A stretch of DNA of 7,546 nucleotides. It comes from DATAYF01 sp036272735 (GTDB lineage: Bacteria > Chloroflexota > Ktedonobacteria > Ktedonobacterales > Ktedonobacteraceae). Below the pieces are notes generated by a model. That model was not told the DNA's origin and searched no databases. It saw nothing but the letters and a program-made list of their open reading frames with translations. Below, piece after piece: positions 1 through 5,985 of the stretch (its first letter is position 1; every line of letters starts with the position of its first letter). The DNA is taken from contig DATAYF010000258.1 in assembly GCA_036272735.1 (NCBI GenBank), positions 1 to 7,546 of the forward strand, in the 5' to 3' direction. Both the position numbers and the translations under genes were made by a program.

Positions 1-86
1 CTTTGACACACTATCATAAGCACGTCTTGCAGATAATCCGTATCCCGTCGGTTCCGTCGAAACTCCCCCAGTGGAACACACTGGAC

Positions 87-118
87 ATACCGACACCATT
101 GAGTGTCGGTATTTTTTA
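87..118 (+). terminator. Rho-independent terminator
   Basis: A perfect 10-bp stem (ATACCGACAC at 87-96 pairing with GTGTCGGTAT at 103-112) encloses a 6-nt loop and runs straight into a T tract at 112-117. The T tract lies only on the plus-strand 3' side, so it should end a transcript coming from left of the window. A second small perfect hairpin (CCAGTG at 68-73, CACTGG at 79-84) sits immediately upstream. The gene being terminated is outside the window or ends in the first bases; I see no coding signal in 1-86. Confidence 0.8.
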
Positions 119-150
119 TGCCTGTTTCTGTCGCTTGACTCATCGCCGCA

Positions 151-230
151 GAGATTCGGGGTGGATCCCGAATCTCCGAGCAGTCTCTCTCAACGAGACA
201 CCTTCTTCCAACAGGAGAAAGGCATTCTCC
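151..230. other. Non-coding stretch with three consecutive hairpins
   Basis: Positions 119-242 lack a credible gene but contain three successive inverted repeats. The first is a perfect 10-bp stem with a 6-nt loop (GAGATTCGGG at 151-160 with CCCGAATCTC at 167-176). The second is a 5-bp stem (GTCTC at 183-187 with GAGAC at 195-199). The third is a 6-bp stem (GGAGAA at 214-219 with TTCTCC at 225-230). None is followed by a T run, so they are not ordinary terminators. They could be part of a structured RNA, a leader cut off by the IS insertion at 243, or decayed repeat material. I do not recognise a named RNA family. Confidence 0.4.
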
Positions 231-242
231 CGTTGTTCGGGG

Positions 243-255
243 GGTATTGTCAACT
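243..255 (+). repeat. Left terminal inverted repeat of the IS6-like element
   Basis: GGTATTGTCAACT at 243-255 is the exact reverse complement of 1097-1109. Identity stops at both ends of the 13 bases, which defines the element boundary. It lies just past the 3' end of the transposase pseudogene. Confidence 0.85.
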
Positions 256-1060
256 GAACCAGAAAAATGAAGAGTATTGCTGAGATATGGTGAGGAAAGA
301 TGCTCATGGGTCATGGAAAATGGGGATGCCTCTAGGTATGCGACTTGTTTTGCTCCAGTCACTTCAGTCCATGTTTGAAATCGGTCCTGGAAAAGGATAC
401 GATAACCCCTAGCAGTCAAACGGTGACGTCGCGGTTGGAAATGCCCAGCAATGGCGCGATCAGCAGAGAGAAAGCCTTGGGCCTGTGCGGGCTGATGCGG
501 AACCGCCGCATCTTCTTTTCACGCAGCCGCATGGGTTGGTGGGAGTTTTCCGCTCGATGGTTGAGCACGCGAGTGCTGGCGATGCTCCCCACCAGGCAGG
601 ATCTCACGTTTCGCTGCTTCATACCGCTTCATTTTATCCGTGATGATCACACGCGGGACGTACTGGAGTCCATACGCGCAGCTTCCGAAAGAAGCGTTTC
701 GCCGCGTGTTTGTTGCGTCGGCTGTGGACCAGGATATCGAGGACGTTGCCATCCTGGTCCACAACCCTCCAGCGGTAGTGCGTTTTCCCATTGATTTTGA
801 GGTATACGAGATAGTGGTGCCACTTGTCTCCCGTTTTCGGGCGACGATGCTTCAGCTCATTGGCGTACGTCTGGCTAAATTTCAAACACCACTGCCTGAC
901 GGTTTCGCAGGTCAGTCAACACGACCCCACGCTCTGCCATCATCTCTTCGACATCACGGAAACTCAAGGAAAAGCGGAAATACAACCAGATGCAGTGGCT
1001 AATAATCTCAGCCGGAAAGCGAAAGCCTTTGTAGAGAGGGGCAGATGCCTGTTTTTTCAT
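250..1060 (-). pseudogene. IS6-family transposase, multiply frameshifted
   Basis: Conserved IS6 transposase blocks can be read in order on the minus strand only by changing frame. The N-terminal block starts at 1060 (KGFRFPAEIISHC, SFRDVEEMMAERGVVLT). Next come QWCLKFSQTYANEL and INGKTHYRWRVVDQDGNVLD, then YVPRVIITDK, then RAENSHQP, and finally HRLTARGYR and RFQTW. Frame changes fall near 915-925, 675-690, 560-575 and 465-475, and probably once more near the 3' end. The second Asp (ITDK) and the Glu (RAENSH) of the DDE triad remain. The first Asp, normally in a WHxDE-type motif, is replaced: the segment at about 806-826 reads WHHYLVY. The gene cannot make an active enzyme. The normal stop was probably the TGA inside the left inverted repeat (250-252). 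Confidence 0.85.
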
Positions 1061-1096
1061 GGCTATTCGTCTACCAGAACGTTTAGCTACTCAGCA

Positions 1097-1109
1097 AGTT
1101 GACAATACC
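1097..1109 (-). repeat. Right terminal inverted repeat of the IS6-like element
   Basis: AGTTGACAATACC at 1097-1109 pairs perfectly with 243-255. It lies 36 bp upstream of the transposase start at 1060, the normal position for the promoter-side end of an IS6 element. Confidence 0.85.
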
Positions 1110-1350
1110 TGAATCTCTTCCATGCTTCTCTCCCGACTTGACAGAAGAGGGACTAGATAGGAAATACGGGTATGTATTCATCGTCTTTTCATAAATAGGC
1201 CTTATACTGATGATTAGCTGTAACCTTGGATGCACTGATATGATTGTCAATTGATACTTACTGCTCTTTTTAAAAGAAAGCCCAACTTTAGAAGAGAAAC
1301 AACACTTTTATGGAGAAACAAAAACATATTTTTATGGCATGAGGAGCGGA
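1110..1350 (+). promoter_or_regulatory. Upstream region of the ECF operon, weak promoter candidates
   Basis: This 241-bp gap between the IS remnant and the transporter operon contains no gene and must carry the operon promoter unless transcription enters from the IS. Candidates are a TATACT hexamer at 1203-1208 without a good -35 box, and TTGTCA near 1244-1249, about 17 nt before an AT-rich stretch near 1267. Neither is strong. I searched for a recognisable vitamin riboswitch (TPP, cobalamin, FMN or preQ1-like motifs), which would have revealed the transporter's substrate, and saw none. Confidence 0.3.
1341..1346 (+). promoter_or_regulatory. Ribosome binding site setting the S-component start
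   Basis: GAGGAG lies 4 nt before the ATG at 1351. The in-frame ATG at 1339 has no Shine-Dalgarno sequence upstream and itself overlaps this site, so 1351 is preferred as the start. Confidence 0.6.
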
Positions 1351-2106
1351 ATGTTACGGAATTTACATACTATCGAAATCGCCGAGGGGGCATTATTGGC
1401 TGATATTGCGGTGGTCTTTCGCTTTATTGCCCTAGTTTTGCCGGCAGGTTCCGCCTTTTTTTCGATATTCAATTTTATCATTTTTGCTGTATTAGTATTG
1501 CGACGTGGAATGTATGTGGCGTCAATGGGGATGTGTGTGGCGGTTTTTCTGGCAGGCATCGTGATGGGACCGCAAGCTCTGATTTTTCTCTTACTTGAGG
1601 GCTTCGGTGGTATCTTTCTGGGTGTAACGATGAAACATCAGTGGCGTCATGGTCCGTTGCTACTACTGGGTATTCTCGCGGGAGCTCTGACGTTGTATAT
1701 ACTCGTGATGCTCTTGACGTTATTCACCGGTCTCTCCATCCATGATTTGTTGTCTAGTGTTCAACAACTGCTGAATGCATTTATCTCGCTTTTTGGGCAG
1801 ATAGCATCTCGTCTTGGACATGGTCCATTCTGGCAACAGCACATCTATCCATATGTGAATGGTTTTGTCAGCTGGGGTTTTACGAACTGGGTGTACACCT
1901 TGTATCCTGCGCTTTGCGTGGTCCTCTGTCCAATTGTAACAGCAATCTATATGGTGACAAATACATTCATGCGTCGGCTGGGCCACGATGTACGGCCGTT
2001 TCCAGGCAATACGTTTCGTCGCTGGTCGCATCGCATATGGTACCGCTGGTTGAAATTTCGCGTACAAAGGAGAATGGAGAAAAAAGGATGGCGCAAAACA
2101 GCATAG
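1351..2106 (+). CDS. Putative ECF transporter S component (membrane protein, DUF2232/YybS-like)
   Basis: A 251-residue integral membrane protein, the likely substrate-binding (S) subunit of the ECF importer encoded with it. Hydrophobic segments fall at roughly residues 12-31, 36-52, 55-72, 75-92, 102-125 and 184-206, giving about six helices, the usual number for S components. The N-terminal segment with EIAEGALLADIAVVF and the short LRRG turn (residues 50-53) resemble DUF2232/YybS-type S proteins, but I recognise this by style only. A loop at about 129-170 is predicted amphipathic. The tail after residue 206 is cytoplasmic in character, with about a dozen Arg/Lys residues (RRMEKKGWRK). The gene is first in an S-A1-A2-T order, and its last 19 bases overlap ecfA1. 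Its substrate cannot be read from the sequence. The role follows mainly from the operon and topology. Confidence 0.7.
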   Translation: MLRNLHTIEIAEGALLADIAVVFRFIALVLPAGSAFFSIFNFIIFAVLVLRRGMYVASMGMCVAVFLAGIVMGPQALIFLLLEGFGGIFLGVTMKHQWRHGPLLLLGILAGALTLYILVMLLTLFTGLSIHDLLSSVQQLLNAFISLFGQIASRLGHGPFWQQHIYPYVNGFVSWGFTNWVYTLYPALCVVLCPIVTAIYMVTNTFMRRLGHDVRPFPGNTFRRWSHRIWYRWLKFRVQRRMEKKGWRKTA

Positions 2107-2975
2107 GTCTCACACCTCTTCTCGATATACAGCAGGTAACCTATTCGTATCCACTGCAAAAAACGCGTGCAGAGGAGGGAACAACGCCTTCTCCTGTATT
2201 ACGTAATGTCAGTTTACAGATCCAGCAAGGAGAATATGTCGCGTTGCTGGGGCATAATGGGAGCGGCAAGTCGACTCTGGCACGCCTCTGTAATGCTCTT
2301 TTGTTGCCTGATACTGGTCGAGTGTTCGTGAATGGCCAGGATACCAGAGATAGCACAAAGCAACAGTCTATTCGCCATCAGATTGGTATGGTTTTTCAAA
2401 ATCCAGATAATCAAATCATCGCGACTGTGGTGGAGGATGATGTGGCATGGAGTCTGGCGTTGCAAGGATTTCCAATCGGGATGATTCACGAGCGCGTCGA
2501 TGCAGCCTTAGCGGCGGTGGGTATTGAGCATTTACGCCATATGCCACCACATCAGCTCTCGGGTGGTCAACGGCAACGCCTGGCAATCGCTAGTATCCTT
2601 GCGTTGCGACCGAATTGCATCATTGCAGACGAGGCCACATCCATGCTGGATCCCTTTTCACGACAAGAAATGGTCACTTTATTGTCTCACCTGCATCAAG
2701 AATTTGGCATCACGATTATCCATGTCACCCACTTGTTAGAAGAGGTAGTATTGGCACAACGTGTCGTAATAATGGAGCAAGGGCAGATTGTCCAGGAGGG
2801 AACACCTGCAAAGATCTTGCGTGACCTTGAACGTTTGCAAGCACTCAAGCTGATTATTCCTGATACCTTCACATTAGCAGCACGTTTGCGTGCCACTGGC
2901 TTTGCACTTTCCAGCGAGGCCGTGACAATCGATGCGATTGAAAAGGGGCTTATTGGTGCAGAATCCAATTATTAA
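2088..2975 (+). CDS. ecfA1: ECF transporter ATPase EcfA1
   Basis: A 295-residue cytoplasmic ATP-binding subunit that hydrolyses ATP to power uptake, paired with EcfA2 on the EcfT coupling helices. All ABC ATPase motifs are intact: Walker A GHNGSGKST at 55-63, Q-loop FQNPDNQ at 103-109, signature LSGGQRQR at 157-164, Walker B ending in Asp181 with catalytic Glu182, D-loop SMLD at 185-188 and switch His215. The Q-loop NPDNQ and the DEATSMLD run are typical of EcfA1-type subunits. The length matches the family. The chosen ATG has GGAG at 2076-2079, 8 nt upstream; the open frame extends farther left only as an overlap of the S gene. The start overlaps the S gene by 19 bp and the end overlaps ecfA2 by 20 bp, which suggests translational coupling. 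Confidence 0.93.
   Translation: MAQNSIGLTPLLDIQQVTYSYPLQKTRAEEGTTPSPVLRNVSLQIQQGEYVALLGHNGSGKSTLARLCNALLLPDTGRVFVNGQDTRDSTKQQSIRHQIGMVFQNPDNQIIATVVEDDVAWSLALQGFPIGMIHERVDAALAAVGIEHLRHMPPHQLSGGQRQRLAIASILALRPNCIIADEATSMLDPFSRQEMVTLLSHLHQEFGITIIHVTHLLEEVVLAQRVVIMEQGQIVQEGTPAKILRDLERLQALKLIIPDTFTLAARLRATGFALSSEAVTIDAIEKGLIGAESNY
2945..2948 (+). promoter_or_regulatory. Ribosome binding site setting the ecfA2 GTG start
   Basis: AAAAGGGG ends at 2948, 7 nt before the GTG at 2956. The alternative in-frame ATG at 2932 has no purine-rich site upstream. The site lies inside the 3' end of ecfA1, consistent with coupled translation. A TTG directly before the GTG (2953) is a less likely start. Confidence 0.6.
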
Positions 2976-4143
2976 AGTTGAACATCTCTCCTATCACTAT
3001 GAGATGAGTCAACAGCCTAAGAAGGCATTAGACGACATAACTTTAGAGATCGCCCGCGGAAGCTGTACCGCCATTATTGGTTTTAATGGGTCTGGCAAGT
3101 CAACGCTTGTGCAGCACTTTAATGGCTTATTACGTCCGACCGAAGGATCTATCCTGGTTGATGGCATTAATGTCGGAGATCGGCGGATCGATTTGCGTGC
3201 ACTTCGACAACGCGTCGGGATGCTCTTTCAATATCCTGAATCGCAACTTTTTGAGCAAACGGTGTTTGCTGATGTGGCTTTTGGGCCACGACGTATGCAT
3301 ATGGGACGGCGTGAGGTACGCACCCGTGTTCAGTCGGCCCTTGATAGTGTTGGTTTACCACATCAACACTATAGCTCCCGCTCTCCGTTTGAATTAAGTG
3401 GTGGACAGCGGCGACGAGTTGCGTTGGCAGGCATTATCGCCATGTCGCCAACGATACTGATACTGGACGAACCGACCATTGGACTGGACAGGGAAGGACG
3501 TGCAGAATTTTATATGCACCTCCAACGCCTCCAACGAGAACGAGGCGTCACAGTGATCATTGTTTCGCATGATATGTCTGAAGTGGCGAAGCTGGCCAAT
3601 TGGGTGTGCGTGTTGTATCAAGGTCAGCTCATGATGCAGGGGACGCCACGAGATATCTTTATGCAAGATGATCGGCTACGCGAGTGGGGATTGGCTGTTC
3701 CCCCTTTACAGGATTTGCTCTCTCATGTACGCAGGCGCGGTATACCTGCCCCCCTGGATCTACTGACGGTGGATGAAGTCTTTGCCTATCTGCAGGAGCA
3801 GAAACACTTCTTCCGACTTGTAGATCAGCAGGATATGCCAAAATCTCCAGAGATCGCCCGGCCAGGAATGGCTCCTGATGGAACGTCCGTTTCCTCTGAA
3901 ATGTATCTCAATGAACAAGATGCTCCTACTGAACGTATGATCGCACTATCATCGGCTCGATCTCGATCAGCTCTGAGGCAACATCCATATCATGAGCGTG
4001 ATCTTGAGAAAACGCTCAAGCGCCCTGTCGTGCGTGTGCAGTCGAGACAACGGACTGCTCCTCATGGCTCCTCTGGTTCTCCATCACCACTGCATGCACA
4101 CACAGTGGAACATCTTCCCTCTTCACCAGATGATGAGAGATAA
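2956..4143 (+). CDS. ecfA2: ECF transporter ATPase EcfA2 with long C-terminal tail
   Basis: A 395-residue ABC ATPase, the partner of EcfA1. From the GTG start, the motifs are Walker A GFNGSGKST at 42-50, Q-loop FQYPESQLF at 91-99, signature LSGGQRRR at 147-154, Walker B ILILDE at 167-172 (Glu172 catalytic), D-loop IGLD at 175-178 and switch His205. FQYPE is typical of EcfA2. The normal family fold ends at about residue 285, after the regulatory segment around TVDEVFAYL (271-279). About 110 further residues, rich in Ser, Pro, Arg, Gln and His, follow with no recognisable domain. They look disordered and end in SSPDDER. Family members are usually about 280-290 residues, so the tail is unusual. 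The gene overlaps ecfA1 by 20 bp; ecfT follows after a gap of about 112 bp without a visible terminator. Confidence 0.92.
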   Translation: MQNPIIKVEHLSYHYEMSQQPKKALDDITLEIARGSCTAIIGFNGSGKSTLVQHFNGLLRPTEGSILVDGINVGDRRIDLRALRQRVGMLFQYPESQLFEQTVFADVAFGPRRMHMGRREVRTRVQSALDSVGLPHQHYSSRSPFELSGGQRRRVALAGIIAMSPTILILDEPTIGLDREGRAEFYMHLQRLQRERGVTVIIVSHDMSEVAKLANWVCVLYQGQLMMQGTPRDIFMQDDRLREWGLAVPPLQDLLSHVRRRGIPAPLDLLTVDEVFAYLQEQKHFFRLVDQQDMPKSPEIARPGMAPDGTSVSSEMYLNEQDAPTERMIALSSARSRSALRQHPYHERDLEKTLKRPVVRVQSRQRTAPHGSSGSPSPLHAHTVEHLPSSPDDER

Positions 4144-4255
4144 GGCATTTGAATCATTGATGCATGGCTATCAGGCGTACTGTATCGAGAATAGTGAGCA
4201 GGGAGACTGAAGAATTTCCTATGCTCTAAAAGAGAGAAATGTGAGTGGAATTAGG

Positions 4256-5284
4256 ATGATAAAAAATATTCCTCTGGGTATCTTCTATCCAGGTGTGAGT
4301 ATCATGCATCGTTTACAGGCCAGGACAAAATTATTTTTAGTGGTATGGCTGGTCATTATTCTGGTGATTGCGAACCAGCGGCAATGGCATTTCGCACCCT
4401 ATATTGTGACATTTGTCCTGGTGATGAGCGGTATTATGGTATCTGGCCTCTCATTGCGAGAATTGTGGCACAGAATCAAGTTTCTGGTCATTGTTATGTT
4501 TGCCAGTGCCTTGTTCTCACTTTTTGGCAGCACGCAGCAGAGCCGGATTGTGTTGAGGATAGGACCGCTCTTCCCTGACTATGGCCCTGTACTCATATGT
4601 GTGCTACTTGTTGGGAGTGTTAGCCTCTGCCTCCTGCTGACAGGATTGCTACCAGGATTACGTCAGATCTGGCGATATCGGATCATGAAATGGTTGCGCT
4701 TCGTATTCATACTGATCGTGATTATTACTGTACTATTTCTTGGTTTGACGCTGGGCACTGCGCCCAATCAGCCGCTAGTTCTTGGTCCTTTTTTGATTAC
4801 CGAACACAGTGTCTGGATTTTGATGACAAGCTTTACCGTCTTTGTTGTCCTGTACCTATCCTCACTGTTACTCACGATGACGACCCTGCCCATTGCTCTT
4901 GTGGAAGCAATGATCATCCTGCTCTCACCGTTGCGGCGTTGGAAATGGCCGGTCGACGATTTTGCGCTGATGCTGCTGCTTGCATTACGTTTTATTCCGA
5001 CCCTTCTCAATGAAGCTGAGCAATTGATGAATGCGCAGACTGCAAGGGGAGCTGATACTACACATGGGACATGGCAAGAACGCTTCCAGAGTATGTCGAT
5101 GTTCTTTCTTCCGCTTCTCCACAGTTCACTACGGCGTGCTTCTGAACTGGCGACTGCGCTGGATGCCCGTGGATATCAGAGCGATGAAAAGCGTACCTTG
5201 TTGCACGAGACAACGCTAAAAGGAATCGATTATTGTGTGCTATGCCTGGTTGTCACAGCAACAACTGGAGCATTATTTTTCTGA
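4256..5284 (+). CDS. ecfT: ECF transporter transmembrane protein EcfT, enlarged
   Basis: A membrane subunit of 342 residues that couples the two ATPases to the S component. The C-terminal half carries both EcfT coupling motifs: TARGAD with Arg264-Gly265, and DARGYQ with Arg305-Gly306. These are the Ala-Arg-Gly motifs that contact the ATPase grooves. LSPLRRW and LALRFIPTLLNEAE are also typical of the family. Family members are usually about 260-270 residues. The extra length comes from a middle module of about 76 residues that looks like a tandem copy: LFGSTQQ with a following GPLF near residues 89-107, and LGTAPNQ with GPFL near 166-181. Hydrophobic stretches suggest seven or so helices. A GTG at 4241, five codons upstream, is an alternative start. 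The ATG at 4256 has GGA 6 nt upstream and seems slightly better. The gene is probably cotranscribed with the ATPases. Confidence 0.88.
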   Translation: MIKNIPLGIFYPGVSIMHRLQARTKLFLVVWLVIILVIANQRQWHFAPYIVTFVLVMSGIMVSGLSLRELWHRIKFLVIVMFASALFSLFGSTQQSRIVLRIGPLFPDYGPVLICVLLVGSVSLCLLLTGLLPGLRQIWRYRIMKWLRFVFILIVIITVLFLGLTLGTAPNQPLVLGPFLITEHSVWILMTSFTVFVVLYLSSLLLTMTTLPIALVEAMIILLSPLRRWKWPVDDFALMLLLALRFIPTLLNEAEQLMNAQTARGADTTHGTWQERFQSMSMFFLPLLHSSLRRASELATALDARGYQSDEKRTLLHETTLKGIDYCVLCLVVTATTGALFF

Positions 5285-5618
5285 GTATATGCTCTAGATT
5301 ATCTTTGCCAGGCAATGTGTAACAAATAGCAAAAAACAGTAAAAATATTTCAATTGAATAAGTCATTAGCAAAGCAGGTACAACCACACTAAGTGGTGAA
5401 GAGCTCGAAAAAAGGACGAGAAATGAGCTCAAAATAGGCAACCTCCACCAGTTCATGTGGTTCTACCAGACGCATCATACATCTCCTTCTGAGGTTTCTT
5501 GCATAGGACGCTCTTATAAAGGTAGTATACAGATTAGAGCGCGCTCGAAGTCAAGAAGGGGTAAGCGCATCCAAACCTGAAAATGGTACGCGAGGGTTTG
5601 GGTGCGCTGACCCCTCTA
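5285..5618. other. Intergenic region downstream of ecfT
   Basis: This stretch of 334 bp has no convincing gene. It contains small inverted repeats: ACCAC at 5383-5387 with GTGGT at 5393-5397, GAGCTC at 5401-5406 and again at 5425-5430, and a perfect palindrome GAGCGCGCTC at 5537-5546. It also has a promoter-like pair TTGCAT/TAGTAT near 5499-5528 that would read rightward into the hairpin at 5557. No classical terminator with a T run directly follows ecfT. Confidence 0.5.
5557..5615. terminator. Large hairpin between convergent genes, possible bidirectional terminator
   Basis: Two 21-nt arms (5557-5577 and 5595-5615) pair with one mismatch (A5563/G5609) and one G-U pair (T5570/G5602) around a 17-nt loop. 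The right arm starts 3 nt after the stop codon of the minus-strand ABM gene (TAA at 5619-5621), where a terminator would be expected. On the minus strand the stem is followed by TCTTGACTTC, only moderately T-rich. On the plus strand no T run follows. It may stop both transcripts or protect the 3' end of the SDR-ABM mRNA. It could also be a repetitive extragenic element. Confidence 0.5.
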
Positions 5619-5954
5619 TTAAGCATGTTCGTCCGCTGGCACAAACGTCTGGACGACTTCATACATGCCCGGCTCAAACCTGGCTATAGTGAGTGCCTCT
5701 TGAAGATATGGAAGCGGGGCCGGGTCCTGGCGCATTGCTTGATAATCCTCGGCACTACGCCACTGAGCATACATCGTGACCTTTGTCCCGTCGATGCTTC
5801 GATGGAGACTCGCCGAAACAAAACCAGGCGCGTGGCGTACAGAGACTTCTGTTGCGCGGGTAAGTAACTCAACAAGCCGTTGCTGATTTGCGGGATCCAC
5901 GGTGAATACATTGATCAATGTAACTAGGTTGTTCTTTGCAGATATTTGGATCAT
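5619..5954 (-). CDS. Antibiotic biosynthesis monooxygenase (ABM) domain protein
   Basis: A 111-residue single-domain protein of the ABM (dimeric alpha-beta barrel) fold. Visible family features are a first strand LVTLINVFTV (10-19), a helix with NQQRLVELLTRATE (23-36), the PGFVSASLHRS strand (43-53), and the YAQWRS strand (62-67) followed by SAEDYQAM. Small ABM proteins include quinol and polyketide monooxygenases and haem-degrading enzymes. Nothing here shows which substrate is used, and I see no haem-oxygenase signature that I would trust. The ATG at 5954 is preferred over the GTG at 5963 because AAGGAG (plus-strand 5963-5968) overlaps that GTG and lies 8 nt before the ATG. It is the second gene of a likely operon, 31 bp after the SDR gene, which suggests a shared role in quinone or aromatic redox chemistry. 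Confidence 0.82.
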   Translation of the reverse strand: MIQISAKNNLVTLINVFTVDPANQQRLVELLTRATEVSVRHAPGFVSASLHRSIDGTKVTMYAQWRSAEDYQAMRQDPAPLPYLQEALTIARFEPGMYEVVQTFVPADEHA

Positions 5955-5962
5955 GGGATTCA

Positions 5963-5968
5963 CTCCTT
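5963..5968 (-). promoter_or_regulatory. Ribosome binding site of the ABM gene
   Basis: AAGGAG on the minus strand lies 8 nt before the ATG at 5954. It overlaps the upstream GTG at 5963, which rules that codon out as the main start. Confidence 0.7.
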
Positions 5969-5985
5969 TGCAATACGTGCGTAAG

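Larger units (their letters stand above)
243..1109 (-). mobile_element. Degenerate IS6-family insertion sequence
   Basis: The element is 867 bp long, bounded by perfect 13-bp terminal inverted repeats and almost filled by one broken minus-strand transposase. The size and the single DDE-type transposase with typical IS6 motifs fit the IS6 family, whose members are usually about 0.8 kb. No 8-bp target duplication is visible: the left flank (235-242, GTTCGGGG) and right flank (1110-1117, TGAATCTC) differ. The insertion is therefore old, or its flanks were rearranged by recombination. With its transposase inactive, it could move only if a related transposase acted in trans. Confidence 0.85.

Noticed and set aside
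20..75. Possible tRNA 3' half, because of a GTCGGTTCCGTCGAAAC-like T-arm stretch before a terminator.
   Set aside because: No five-base-pair T stem or anticodon stem can be formed in the right spacing, and no acceptor partner is visible.
3..257. Open frame of 84 codons at the left edge, and an overlapping one in another frame.
   Set aside because: It runs through the perfect terminator stem and the IS inverted repeat, has no ribosome site, and its product has no protein-like conservation.
345..1102. Several plus-strand open frames of 90-150 codons.
   Set aside because: They are antisense to the transposase remnant, whose conserved blocks are clearly on the minus strand.
1110..1350. A riboswitch controlling the ECF operon.
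   Set aside because: No recognisable conserved core of a vitamin or metal riboswitch and no long paired helix were found. An unknown class cannot be excluded.
1914..2087. Upstream extension of EcfA1 by 58 codons.
   Set aside because: It lies wholly inside the S-component gene, has no family similarity, and a good ribosome site precedes the ATG at 2088.
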